A stretch of DNA of 64,000 bases from Planctomycetota bacterium (GCA_016722065.1 JADKGX010000001.1:1240001-1304000); one strand, 5' to 3'; counted from the stretch's first letter, positions 33,401 to 40,932 are shown. Notes: generated from the sequence alone by a model not told the origin. Made by a program: numbers and translations.

Positions 33401-34409
33401 GATCAGCAATCCTGCTGCCCGCTGCCAGGGCCTCTGCCCCGTAGCGCTGGCGCACCCCCTGCTCGCACAGTTTGCGCAGGTAGTCCTTGCTTGCCAGGCC
33501 GTCAGGGCAGGCAAACGTGGGCAGGTGGTAGCCGGTGTTTTCGAGCTTCACGTTGCAGCGATCGGCGATCTCGAGTGTGTGGGCCACGACCTGCGGGTGA
33601 TTCGGGAACAGCTCGGCCATTTCCTGGGCGGACTTCAGGTAGAAGTCGGGGCCGTACTCCATGCGGTTGGCATCTGAAAGCAGGCGACCGGTGTTGATGG
33701 CCAGCAACGCGTTGTGGCTTTCGAAATCGTCCGGGTTCAGGTAATGGCTGTCGTTGGTCAGCACAACCTTGGCGCCGGTTCTTTGTGCCACTTCAAACAT
33801 GCGCGTCGCCACGATTTCTTCGAACTCGCCGCTGCGCGAGCGCCGGTGGGCCTGGATTTCGAGGTACAGGTTTTCGCGCCCGAAAATCTCCTGGTAGGTC
33901 TGCACTTTGCATACGGCGGGTTCGGCATCTTTGCCACGCATGATGGCCTGGGGGATTTCGCCGCCCAGGCAGGCCGTAAGCGCAATCAGCCCCTGGCTGT
34001 GCTTGCGCAGAGTGTCGTAATCGACGCGGGGCTTGCGGTGAAAGCCGTACTTGAAGCCCGCGCTGGTGATCTTGCACAGGTTGCGATAGCCCTGTTCGGA
34101 TTGTGCCAGCAGCACCAGGTGGGCGTTTTCTTTGGCTGCTTTGTCGCCGCCGGGTGCGCTGTCGATTTCGGGGTTGCGGCGCTCGCCCATGGCATAGGGA
34201 ACGACATAGATTTCGCAGCCCAGAATCGGCTTGATGCCCTGCTTGGCGCATTGCTGGTACAGGTCCAGCACGCCGCACATGTTGCCGTGGTCGGTCAGTG
34301 CCAAGGCCGGCATGCCTTGGTCGGCGGCGCGCTTGGCCAGACCGGCCACGGTGGCGCCACCGTCCAGGAAGCTGTAATCCGAATGAACGTGCAGGTGGGC
34401 AAAAGACAT
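30420..34409 (-). CDS. dnaE: DNA polymerase III alpha subunit
   Basis: 1329 residues, longer than the about 1160 of the E. coli enzyme. The N-terminal PHP domain has H-L-H-V-H (His5, 7, 9) and D-Y-S-F. The palm carries G-P-G-R-G-S-A-A-G near 372 and the catalytic P-D-I-D-I-D-F at 413-419. Helix-hairpin-helix, thumb and finger sequences follow, and the OB fold (G-G-L-I-S-G-L-K-I-S-E-I) begins near 1045. An extra alpha/beta C-terminal segment of about 150 residues contains the L-L-E-K-G-A-R-V-R-V-G-G-T-V strand. It is the replicative polymerase. The ATG at 34409 starts the PHP domain. The gene ends 2 bases from the convergent STAS gene and follows the pseudopilin genes on the minus strand. Confidence 0.98.
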   Translation of the reverse strand: MSFAHLHVHSDYSFLDGGATVAGLAKRAADQGMPALALTDHGNMCGVLDLYQQCAKQGIKPILGCEIYVVPYAMGERRNPEIDSAPGGDKAAKENAHLVLLAQSEQGYRNLCKITSAGFKYGFHRKPRVDYDTLRKHSQGLIALTACLGGEIPQAIMRGKDAEPAVCKVQTYQEIFGRENLYLEIQAHRRSRSGEFEEIVATRMFEVAQRTGAKVVLTNDSHYLNPDDFESHNALLAINTGRLLSDANRMEYGPDFYLKSAQEMAELFPNHPQVVAHTLEIADRCNVKLENTGYHLPTFACPDGLASKDYLRKLCEQGVRQRYGAEALAAGSRIADRLDFELATIDRMGFNSYFLIVADFIGWARQQGIPVGPGRGSAAGAIVAYALGITGLDPLRYNLLFERFLNPDRISMPDIDIDFCVDRRGEVIEYVRQKYGPDCVCQIGTFGKLLARAAVKDAGRVLGAPLKKINDLTKLIPVLQGKVKPLQKCLDEEADFKAQYDKDPELKTVVDTAMKLEGLNRGTGVHAAGVVIADADVTNYLPLMRQENNEKDAEGNKTYVLATQYNMNEVEGAGLLKMDFLGLRNLTIMQRAIDLIAKSGGPRIDLDPVTAPKDAPWKSLHTLDDEATYRTLAAGDGFGVFQVESEGMCRLLQSIRPSTFEDISAVLAIYRPGPLSAGVDKDFAARKHGRMKVVMPGESEGLANPQAVEQLRAILADTYGTLIYQEQAMLIARQLAGFTPGEADKLRKAIGKKKQDEMDKLRPKFVTGVGKAGFGEALGELLWNQIEGFGSYGFNKAHTVAYGLITYQTAWLKTHYRAQYFAALLSSMIGNNDKIIEYMRHVRAAGVKVVPPDINLSESEFTPVGETIVFGLSGMKGVGTKVVEKIIEARRKVGRFGGFLHFLDNIDLAATGKAMIESMAKGGVFDSLGLNRSSLLAGLERAWASAMEGAADRARGQKGMFGGPAKTETPEDEPARDRAMLPVMPPFTQAELQRAEKETFGLYITSSPLDSFRAVFEKFAKDTASRLQQGGSGGAVIMGGLISGLKISEIKNENSRSYGKKMARFDLVDDTGITKVTVFPDILQAHQDVIAEDAPVLVRGMAEVQGDDEDNMQVTVLAGKVVHARDAEHEFEADESLKYESEFKLFTTTSTSELGLLEKGARVRVGGTVAGLRAGKSQRGNEYATFNLSTPRGAFRILVFGDIAEQWAGKIKEGMALFAIGEPEVDKDGRYNIKAAELIHAVNARSRFTGGICLTLTTNEVSGELLGRLSEAALAHHGTTPLYFKVIGEDGNVLDLIEAAPDFRVQPTKDFETIVTQMLPADRIQYSAT

Positions 34410-34486
34410 GTGCGCAGTGTAGTCAGACTGGCGACATGTCTGGCCGGTGTGGATAGTTTTCGGAGTCGTGGCGGGTTTGAAGGCCG

Positions 34487-35383
34487 CTAGTTGCCGGTTC
34501 CGCCGGTGCCACCTGTGCCGCCTGTTCCGCCGGTTCCGCCGGTGCCACCTGTGCCGCCTGTTCCGCCGGTGCCGCCAGCCGGGGCGGCTGCGGTTGTGGG
34601 GGTCTGCACGTCGAACAGCTTGAAGTTTTTGTCCAGTTTCGGGAACTCGGGCAGGCGCACCACGGTCTGGTACATCGCGTAGCGGCGTTTCTGGTTGCGG
34701 TTGAAGGCATCGGCCGGCGTGGCGTCGATGATCAACTCAATGCGCACGGCATAGGGCAGGCGTTCCTGTTCCTTGGAATCCCAGTCGTCGGTCTCAGTCG
34801 ACGATCCGCGATCCAGCACGGTCTGCAGCTGGGCGGGGTCCATCTTGCCGTCATCGCCCACGGCATCGCGCGGAAGGTCGTAGTACCACACCCGAAAACT
34901 CACCACGCGGTCACTCATCTTGACCCCAAGGCCGCCTTCGCTGGGACGTTTATCGACCAGGAAATCCTCGCGCCGGTACAGCGTGAACAGGCCGGTCAGC
35001 GGGCCGTCGCGGTTCTCTTTCAGGTAATAGCCGACTTCGGTCAGATCGCTGGTGATGCCGTTGTAGCGCATGTAGCTGTTAACGGATGTCACGAAGTTCA
35101 GCTCGTCTGAGGCCTTGTCGTCGCTGCCGTTGTGCTTGCCAATGAACCAGTCGCCCTCGATTTCAGTTTCTTCGTCCAGGCCGGTGCACCAGGCGTTGCG
35201 CAGGTCCTGCGAAACGATGGCCAGAATCGCCGGGCCCATGCGCCGGGCGCGCAGCTCGCTTTCAATCTGGACGCGGGCCTCAATGCTGGATTTCAGGATC
35301 AGGCCCAAGCTGGTCAGAATCGTGGCTGAAATCAGCAGCGCCAGCATCAACTCAATGAGTGTAAAGCCGCGTTGGGTGCGCAT
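34487..35383 (-). CDS. gspJ: GspJ-like pseudopilin with Gly-Gly-Thr tail
   Basis: 298 residues. A prepilin N-terminus, Q-R-G-F-T-L-I-E-L-M, has cleavage after Gly and the conserved Glu5 of the mature protein. A hydrophobic helix follows and then a large beta-rich domain with R-R-M-G-P-A-I-L-A, as in GspJ. It is the last of four pseudopilin genes in classical gspG-H-I-J order, so it probably caps the type II secretion or a type IV-like pseudopilus. The final 26 or so residues are a (G-G-T)n run, encoded by a 9-base repeat at about 34494-34577. Its start TAATG overlaps the stop of the upstream gspI-like gene by one base. Confidence 0.85.
   Translation of the reverse strand: MRTQRGFTLIELMLALLISATILTSLGLILKSSIEARVQIESELRARRMGPAILAIVSQDLRNAWCTGLDEETEIEGDWFIGKHNGSDDKASDELNFVTSVNSYMRYNGITSDLTEVGYYLKENRDGPLTGLFTLYRREDFLVDKRPSEGGLGVKMSDRVVSFRVWYYDLPRDAVGDDGKMDPAQLQTVLDRGSSTETDDWDSKEQERLPYAVRIELIIDATPADAFNRNQKRRYAMYQTVVRLPEFPKLDKNFKLFDVQTPTTAAAPAGGTGGTGGTGGTGGTGGTGGTGGTGGTGN
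34494..34577. repeat. 9-base tandem repeat encoding a Gly-Gly-Thr tail
   Basis: About nine imperfect units of CCGCCTGTTCCG-like sequence, read on the minus strand as Gly-Gly-Thr codons with varied third positions, make the C-terminus of the gspJ-like protein. A matching array closes the next gene. The period is 9 bases. It is coding, not CRISPR, since there are no spacers. Confidence 0.85.
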
Positions 35384-36111
35384 TATCGCCCCCCCGTTCC
35401 GCCGGTGCCGCCTGTTCCGCCAGTGCCGCCAGTGCCGCCTGTGCCGCCAGTGCCCGCGGTGTCGGTCGTTGTATCCACACTTTCCAGTTCGGCGTTTTGC
35501 AGCACGGCGGGGTCGACGTAGGTGATCAACGTAATCGTGCGCTTTTTATCGAATTGGGTGTCGGATTCTTCCTGGCCCTCGCTGTTGGTGGTGCGTTTGA
35601 GGGGCAGAAAGACCTTCAGCGTTACGCGCACAATGCGCGACATCGGCAGGGTGTGCGGGTCTTTTTCTGTTGTCGGGTCGCCGTTTTCGTCCAGTGGCTG
35701 TTCCCAGGCATCCAGTTCTTCTTTGGTGCCGGTAAAATCTACGCCGACAAACAGCAGTTCTTTGGTCCATTCATATTCATACTTCGAGAACGTGTCGCGC
35801 TCGACCCATTGCTCGTTGCGGCCGTAGTTCAGGTCATTCATGCGCGTGTTGAGATCGCCGAAGTCGCCGCTGCCACTGAGCACCCAGGTATCTTCGTCTT
35901 CCGGGTCGGGCAGGTCCTGGCCCACAAGTTCTGCCATCTTCATTTCAGCCAGCCAGGCGCCGGTGTGGTTGTCGCCCGAGGCCAGAAACTGCTGGATGGC
36001 ATTGTTTCGAATCTGCAGCAGCAACAGCAGCACCACGCCAATGATCACCACGGCCACCAGGGCCTCGACCATGGCAAAACCGCGACGCCGGTTGTTGGCG
36101 GGTCGGGTCAT
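35383..36111 (-). CDS. gspI: GspI/PilV-like pseudopilin with Gly-Gly-Thr tail
   Basis: 242 residues. The prepilin motif R-R-G-F-A-M-V-E-A-L-V-A has the cleavage Gly and Glu5 and is followed by a hydrophobic helix rich in Val, Ile and Leu. The soluble domain is acidic. The last 25 or so residues are (G-G-T)n, like the adjacent gspJ-like protein. ATG 36111 overlaps the stop of the upstream gspH-like gene (ATGA), and the stop overlaps the start of gspJ by one base, so the four genes are tightly coupled. Membership of the gspG-H-I-J set, and the I-like place in the order, support the name. Confidence 0.82.
   Translation of the reverse strand: MTRPANNRRRGFAMVEALVAVVIIGVVLLLLLQIRNNAIQQFLASGDNHTGAWLAEMKMAELVGQDLPDPEDEDTWVLSGSGDFGDLNTRMNDLNYGRNEQWVERDTFSKYEYEWTKELLFVGVDFTGTKEELDAWEQPLDENGDPTTEKDPHTLPMSRIVRVTLKVFLPLKRTTNSEGQEESDTQFDKKRTITLITYVDPAVLQNAELESVDTTTDTAGTGGTGGTGGTGGTGGTGGTGGR
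35390..35453. repeat. 9-base tandem repeat encoding a second Gly-Gly-Thr tail
   Basis: About seven units of CCGCCAGTG/CCGCCTGTT-like sequence encode the Gly-Gly-Thr tail of the gspI-like protein. It is close in sequence and period to the array at 34494-34577, about 800 bases away, so the two could recombine or share an origin. Confidence 0.85.
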
Positions 36112-36734
36112 TTCAGGTGCTCCGGTTCCTCAGGTTTCATTTCGCCGGGAAAGACATCGGCCGAGCCAGTGAACGGGCTGATTTCGATGGTGTAGAACTC
36201 GCCTTCGTTGTTGGTCAGGTACACGTAGTGCCAGTGGCCGCCGCCCTTGGGCGAAAACTTGATCACGACACTGTCGTCTTTGGCCACAGAGCCGTCGCCA
36301 AAGGCAATGTGGTCAATCCAGCAGGTGTAGGTTCGTTGTCCGCCAGCGTTGGTGCGGCTTGGCAGTTCAAAGAAGCCGCCGGCAACGTAGGAGTCATCGT
36401 CTTCCGCATCCAGCACTTCCCCGGGTTCGGGTTTACGCGGCGTCCAGGCGAAGTACTGCTGTTCTTTCAGGTTGTATTCGACCTTGTAGGTCTTGCCCTT
36501 GATGGCGGCCTGGCTGCGCACGTTTTCGAGAAAGCCCGCCAGTTCACGGGCCGTGCCCTTGAGTGTTTCGCGGTCGCGGAAAATGAAATAGGTGCTGGTT
36601 ACCACAATCATCATGAACAGGCCGATCAGCAACACCACCACCGAGAGTTCCACCAGGGTGAAGGCGTGTTGCGCAAACCGGGCGGCCCTGCGGCCGCCCG
36701 AATGCATGCTGGAGTTTCCGGCCGTTGCAAGCAT
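36108..36734 (-). CDS. gspH: GspH-like pseudopilin
   Basis: 208 residues. An unusually long basic leader of about 20 residues precedes the prepilin motif H-A-F-T-L-V-E-L-S-V-V, in which Ala stands at the usual Gly -1 position. Glu5 and the hydrophobic helix are intact. The soluble part is beta-rich (S-Q-A-A-I-K-G-K-T-Y-K-V-E-Y), as in GspH/FimT. It lies 5 bases after gspG and overlaps gspI by 4 bases. Confidence 0.82.
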   Translation of the reverse strand: MLATAGNSSMHSGGRRAARFAQHAFTLVELSVVVLLIGLFMMIVVTSTYFIFRDRETLKGTARELAGFLENVRSQAAIKGKTYKVEYNLKEQQYFAWTPRKPEPGEVLDAEDDDSYVAGGFFELPSRTNAGGQRTYTCWIDHIAFGDGSVAKDDSVVIKFSPKGGGHWHYVYLTNNEGEFYTIEISPFTGSADVFPGEMKPEEPEHLK

Positions 36735-36739
36735 GACGT

Positions 36740-37147
36740 CTATTTGCCTTCTTCGACGATACCCGACTTGTTGAACACGATGTCCTTGTCAGGCACTTCG
36801 GCGCCGCCATCGGCGCGGTCTTTGCCCAGACAGCGCAGGATGAAGCCGCCGTCGCTGGTTTGCTCATACTGGAACATGTCCTTGGTGAACGGATCCTTGG
36901 GCACATTGCCGCCAAAAGATGGCGCAATCGAGTCCAGGGCCGCGGGGTATTCGTTGTCGTGGTCCACGGCGTACATGTTGAGCGCCTTGACAATTTCGCT
37001 CATGTCGCTGCGGGCTTTTTCCCACTTGGCCTTGTCGGGCTTGTCCAGCACGAACACAAAGGCCATGGTGCCAATGATGCCGAGGATGACGATTACCACC
37101 ATCAACTCGACCAGGGTAAAGCCGCGGTTCTTACGACGGAAAGTCAT
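36740..37147 (-). CDS. gspG: GspG major pseudopilin
   Basis: 135 residues. N-terminal R-K-N-R-G-F-T-L-V-E-L-M-V-V-I-V-I-L-G is the type II secretion GspG motif: cleavage after Gly, Glu5, then the hydrophobic spine helix. The C-terminal region has the G-N-V-P-K-D-P-F segment, in which the Pro-x-Asp-Pro calcium-loop pattern is visible. It builds the shaft of the pseudopilus in the periplasm. It is the first gene of the gspG-H-I-J set. No secretin, ATPase or prepilin peptidase gene lies in the window. The ATG at 37147 is preferred over an upstream TTG. Confidence 0.92.
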   Translation of the reverse strand: MTFRRKNRGFTLVELMVVIVILGIIGTMAFVFVLDKPDKAKWEKARSDMSEIVKALNMYAVDHDNEYPAALDSIAPSFGGNVPKDPFTKDMFQYEQTSDGGFILRCLGKDRADGGAEVPDKDIVFNKSGIVEEGK

Positions 37148-37258
37148 GGTAGGTCCTTGCAAGGGTTTTCAGTGTCCCGACCCTCAATGATACGCCCGAA
37201 ACGGGTACCGCGACGGGTTTTTTTACAGTTTTGGGCAAGCCCGGGACCAACGACCTCA

Positions 37259-37288
37259 CCGCCACAGGGTTGGCAAGGCCTGTGGCGG
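37259..37288. terminator. Hairpin downstream of the selenoprotein gene
   Basis: A perfect 10-bp stem (37259-37268 with 37279-37288) and a 10-base loop lie 26-55 bases past the selenoprotein stop, before gspG. No strong T-tract follows, so it may be a weak terminator or a processing structure. Confidence 0.45.
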
Positions 37289-37314
37289 CGGAAGTTCTTG
37301 ACGGGCCAAAAGGG

Positions 37315-38388
37315 CTATTTCGCGGCCGGGTCGTAGGCCACCAGGGCGGACTTGTCTTTTTCAAAGCCCGCGTCGGCCAAGTCGAGCGTCACCTTGCCGG
37401 CCGTCACAACCCGGGCAATGCCGTCGCCAGGCAGCCGGGTGCAATACCAGGTTTCCCTGTCGCCCTGCGTAACGACCACACAGGGCAGTTTGAGCTTGCC
37501 CAGCGTGAGTTCTTTGGCGGTGACTTCGGCGCGCGTTTTGGCCGGGGTGAACGCTGGCAACTCCAGCAGCGCGTCATCGCGCTTGTACTTGCCAGTGCTG
37601 GCGGGCTCAAAGCTGACGATCTTGTCGCCGTACTTCAACCACTCGCCACTGTGCAGATCCCGCAAAGGCAACTGCGGGTCGTCGGCCACGCTGTAGCGCG
37701 TCAGATCGCCGGCGTCCTTGAGCACCGTGTACACGTTGTCTGTGTTCTCGTCGCCGTTGCGCTTGATCTTGTCGCTGGTGCTGCTGGCCGTCCAAGCCCA
37801 CTTGCTTTTGATAGCACCCAGCGGATCGACCAGAAATGCCATGTTGGGCAGGCTGGCAAAGGTCTTCTGGTTGGTGTCCTTCATGTCGTCGACCAGAATG
37901 CGCCAGCCCTTCTTGCCGGCCTCTTTCAATTCCTTGGCAGCCTTGACGCGGTCCTTGAAACTGGCGTGTTTGTCGATCTTCACGGCGTTGCCCTTGATCT
38001 TCCAGCCGCCCGTGGCTTCGGCCTGGCGCCGGTCTTCGGGGCCGTCGTCGGGGTGGGCTTCGCGGGTGTAGACGAACAAGAAGGCGACGTCTTTGCCGTG
38101 GTGTTTGAACAACTTTTCCATTTCACCGAAATGGGCTACACAGGGCGGTCACGTATAGCTGCCGAACTCGACGAACACCCATTGGCCCAGGTAGTCACGC
38201 AAGTCGACGTCTTTGCCATCCGTGTCCTGGGCAAACAGGCGCGGGGCAGGTTTGCCCGTGGCAATCGATTCGTTCTTGTGGAAGTCAGAAAACGGGCTGT
38301 TGCCCCCCGGCTTGCGTTGCGCCTGAGAAGGCACAACCACAAGCGCCAGCAACAGCGCGCCCGCCAGAACTGACAGCAATGGTTTCAT
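37315..38388 (-). CDS. Deiodinase-like selenoprotein (UGA = Sec80)
   Basis: Standard translation breaks this into two pieces, 38149-38388 and a second frame starting inside the gene at 38121, but they are in the same frame and separated only by the UGA at 38149-38151. Read as selenocysteine the product is 357 residues. It has a signal peptide (M-K-P-L-L-S-V then a hydrophobic core to A-Q), a G-K-P-A-P-x-L strand, and F-G-S-Y-T-U-P-P-C at 75-83, a U-x-x-C redox motif. After it come Y-T-R-E-A-H-P-D-D-G and K-H-A-S-F-K-D-R-V-K-A-A. These match iodothyronine-deiodinase-like proteins, which have S-C/Y-T-U-P-P, E-E-A-H-x-S-D-G and H-x-S-L-E-D-R-V. AGGAGA lies 6 bases before the ATG. A likely role is an exported thioredoxin-fold oxidoreductase; the substrate is unknown. 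A SECIS-like hairpin follows the UGA. Confidence 0.88.
38118..38151 (-). promoter_or_regulatory. Candidate bacterial SECIS element
   Basis: On the mRNA strand, 14 bases after the UGA codon (38149-38151), a perfect 7-bp stem (CCAUUUC with GAAAUGG, 38118-38134) closes a three-base GGU loop. The loop starts 21 bases after the UGA, within the 16-37 base window known for bacterial SECIS elements, and has G in its first positions with U, as SelB recognition requires. It lies inside the coding frame, as bacterial SECIS elements do. Confidence 0.8.
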
Positions 38389-38433
38389 GGTGGTCTCCTG
38401 GCATTCAACCCGCAATTTGCCCCTGCGTGGCGG

Positions 38434-39093
38434 TCAATCTGTGGCGCTGATGAAGAACGCCACCACGATCTGAAGCACAATCGCGCCGCTTCCCAGGGCA
38501 TCCAGTGTGCGGCGGCGGGATTCGTCCAGCCAGTCCAGGTGCACACCCAGTTCCATGACCGCAAACAAGATGGCGTAGGGTGCCAGCAGCAGCGCAAAGC
38601 CCAAGGCGCGGTCCAGATACACCCGTTTGCGGGGCTTGGACTTCCAGGCCAGAAAAACCCCCGCGCAAATCATGGTCACCAGCGGCGGATACCAGCGAAC
38701 GAACAACCACACCGGGTGATGGCGATGATCAGAACCGATTTCGCTGGTCATGGCCGCGGGCCAAAGTGTGTTGGCCAGGCAGAACAGCGGCAGCACCACA
38801 AAGCAAAGGGCCGACAAGCCGCGCCCGATGCGTTTTTCCAGCCGGTCCTGCCCGATGTTTACAAAGCTCCAGCCCAGCAGGCTGGCCGCCACCAGCGTAA
38901 CGATAGCATAGACAGCCCAATGGCTTGCCCGCAGCCCCAGCGTGCCGTCCCAGGAACTTTGCGGGGCAAGCCACAGCAGGCCGCACAGGGCAAAGCCAGC
39001 GGCACCGACCCAGCCGGTGTACCATGCAAAGCTGCGCACGCCTGCATCAAAGCGGCGTTTCAGGGCGCGGCCTTTGCGGACACTGATGGCCAT
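38434..39093 (-). CDS. Multi-helix membrane protein, function unknown
   Basis: 219 residues with about five hydrophobic segments (near 23-42, 58-78, 92-112, 133-149 and 163-182) and a final one near 200-217, plus a basic N-terminus (K-G-R-A-L-K-R-R). I do not recognise the family and see no catalytic motif. It is 13 bases downstream of nuoE and 45 upstream of the selenoprotein start on the same strand. It could therefore be co-transcribed with either; a redox-linked membrane role is only a guess from position. Confidence 0.6.
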   Translation of the reverse strand: MAISVRKGRALKRRFDAGVRSFAWYTGWVGAAGFALCGLLWLAPQSSWDGTLGLRASHWAVYAIVTLVAASLLGWSFVNIGQDRLEKRIGRGLSALCFVVLPLFCLANTLWPAAMTSEIGSDHRHHPVWLFVRWYPPLVTMICAGVFLAWKSKPRKRVYLDRALGFALLLAPYAILFAVMELGVHLDWLDESRRRTLDALGSGAIVLQIVVAFFISATD

Positions 39094-39106
39094 GGCCCGA
39101 TGTTAT

Positions 39107-39628
39107 CTAGGTCGTGACGTGGCGGGCGGGCGACTTGCCGGCCTTGAGGTCAGCCAGGATCTGTTCGATCTTTTCGAAGGTCAGGTTTTCGTAGTAGTCG
39201 TCGTTGACCTGCATGCAGGGCGCGGTGTTACAGGCACCCAGGCATTCGGCTTTCTTGAGCGTGAACAGTCCATCGGGGGTGGTTTCGTCTTTGCCCACAC
39301 CCAGCTTCTTGGAAAGCATGTCGAAAACGTTTTCGGCGCCGCGCAAAGCACAGGGCAGCGTGGCGCAGACCCAGACGATGTTCTTGCCGTCGGTTTCCTT
39401 GCGAAAGGTGGTGTAGAAACTGACCATGCCCCACACCTTGGCCGGCGGCATGCCAATGGCGCCCGCCACCTGTTCGCAGACATGGGCGTTGATGAACCCA
39501 ACTTCGCGTTCGGCAATGCGCAGCGCTGTCAGCAGCGCACCTTCAGGCTGCGGAAAGCGGTGGGTCAGGGCGCGAATTGCTTCCAGGGTTTCGGGCTTGA
39601 GGGTGGTGTTGGAAGTTGCAGTCGGCAT
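39107..39628 (-). CDS. nuoE: NADH-quinone oxidoreductase subunit E (NuoE)
   Basis: 173 residues, thioredoxin-like [2Fe-2S] subunit. The four cluster cysteines are visible: Cys88 and Cys93 in W-V-C-A-T-L-P-C, and Cys129 and Cys133 in E-C-L-G-A-C. The E-V-G-F-I and M-V-S-F-Y-T-T-F segments are family-typical. It accepts electrons in the NADH-dehydrogenase arm of complex I on the cytoplasmic side. It is 80 bases downstream of nuoD. The partner nuoF and all membrane subunits are absent from the window. Confidence 0.95.
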   Translation of the reverse strand: MPTATSNTTLKPETLEAIRALTHRFPQPEGALLTALRIAEREVGFINAHVCEQVAGAIGMPPAKVWGMVSFYTTFRKETDGKNIVWVCATLPCALRGAENVFDMLSKKLGVGKDETTPDGLFTLKKAECLGACNTAPCMQVNDDYYENLTFEKIEQILADLKAGKSPARHVTT

Positions 39629-39708
39629 GTTTCTTTCACTTCAGCAAGCGATCCACAAGTCAGCAAGCAATCCAAAAGCCAGCCGCTGCACAGGCAACGG
39701 CGGGGCAG

Positions 39709-40932
39709 TTAGCGGTCCAGTTCGCCGGCGATTACATTCAGCGAACTCAGGCACGCCACTACGTCGGAGATGTAACTTCCGTTAACCATCTGCGGCATGG
39801 GGGCGTAGTTCATATAGCTGGGTGGCCGGCAACGCAGGCGATAACTGACGGCGCTGCCATCGGTTTCCAGGTACCAGCCCAGTTCCCCGTTGGTGGATTC
39901 GGTGCACGAGTAAATCTTGCCCCGGCGCGGGGTTTTCAGGCCGTGGCCCTTCATGGTCAGCTTGAAGTGCGTAATCAGGCTTTCCATCTGGGTGTATACC
40001 GCGGCCTTTTCCGGCAGCACGATCTTCCAGTCGTCAATGTTGACGGGGCCGCCGGGCAGGCGGTCCAGTGCCTGGCTGATGATCTTGACGCTTTCGCGCA
40101 TTTCATCCACGCGCACGCAATAGCGGGCGAACACGTCGCCGGCGTCGCGGGTGATGATTTCAAAGTCGAGTTCGTCATACACCCAATAGGGGCGGGCGCG
40201 GCGAACATCGTAGGGAATGCCGGCGGCGCGCAGGATCGGGCCGGTGGCACCGTAGCTCATGGCGTCTTCGCCACTGACAGCGGCAATGCCGATCGTGCGG
40301 TCCAAGAAGATGCGGTTGCGGGAAAGCATCTTTTCGATTTCGCGCAGGGCCAGCGGGAACTCGCGCAGGAACTCGCGGCAACGCGGCACGAACTCGCCGG
40401 GCACATCTTTCATCATGCCGCCAACGCGGGCGAAACTGGTGGTCAGGCGGGCGCCGGTGACCATTTCAAACAGGTCGTACAGCTTTTCGCGCTCCACAAA
40501 CGACCACAGCAGCACAGAAAACGCGCCAAGGTCCATGGCCTGCAAACCGGTGCAGATTACGTGATCGGCCAGGCGGGTCAGTTCGCACAGAATCACCCGC
40601 AGGTACTGGCAGCGCGGGGTCAGTTCGATCTCAAGCAATTCCTCAACGGCGTGCACGAACCCGAAGTTGTTGCACAGCGGGCTCATGTAGTTCATGCGGT
40701 CGGTAGTGCACACGAACTGGTTGAAGGTGTGGTATTCGCCCAGCTTTTCAAAGCCGGTGTGAAGAAAGCCGATTTCAGGGTCGACCTTGACCACGTTTTC
40801 GCCCAGCACTTCCATCTTCACCCGCAGGGTGCCGTGCGTGGCCGGGTGCTGGGGCCCGAAATTGATCGACAGCGTGCGCGTGGTGATGTCTTCACCGGCG
40901 TCGATGTTGGGTTTGTCAACGGTCTGGGACAT
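39709..40932 (-). CDS. nuoD: NADH-quinone oxidoreductase subunit D (NuoD)
   Basis: 407 residues, full length for NuoD. Family marks include N-F-G-P-Q-H-P-A-T-H-G near 24, G-F-L-H-T-G-F-E-K near 55, D-R-M-N-Y near 78, D-L-G-A-F near 139, R-I-F-L-D-R-T near 207 and S-S-L-N-V-I-A-G-E-L-D-R at the end. It is the 49-kDa peripheral-arm subunit lining the quinone site of complex I. nuoA-C, normally upstream, are replaced here by the polyprenyl synthase gene, 84 bases upstream; only nuoE follows. Confidence 0.97.
   Translation of the reverse strand: MSQTVDKPNIDAGEDITTRTLSINFGPQHPATHGTLRVKMEVLGENVVKVDPEIGFLHTGFEKLGEYHTFNQFVCTTDRMNYMSPLCNNFGFVHAVEELLEIELTPRCQYLRVILCELTRLADHVICTGLQAMDLGAFSVLLWSFVEREKLYDLFEMVTGARLTTSFARVGGMMKDVPGEFVPRCREFLREFPLALREIEKMLSRNRIFLDRTIGIAAVSGEDAMSYGATGPILRAAGIPYDVRRARPYWVYDELDFEIITRDAGDVFARYCVRVDEMRESVKIISQALDRLPGGPVNIDDWKIVLPEKAAVYTQMESLITHFKLTMKGHGLKTPRRGKIYSCTESTNGELGWYLETDGSAVSYRLRCRPPSYMNYAPMPQMVNGSYISDVVACLSSLNVIAGELDR

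Noticed and set aside
34494..35453. The 9-base arrays as a CRISPR or minisatellite locus
   Set aside because: No unique spacers, and each repeat reads as in-frame Gly-Gly-Thr of a real gene.
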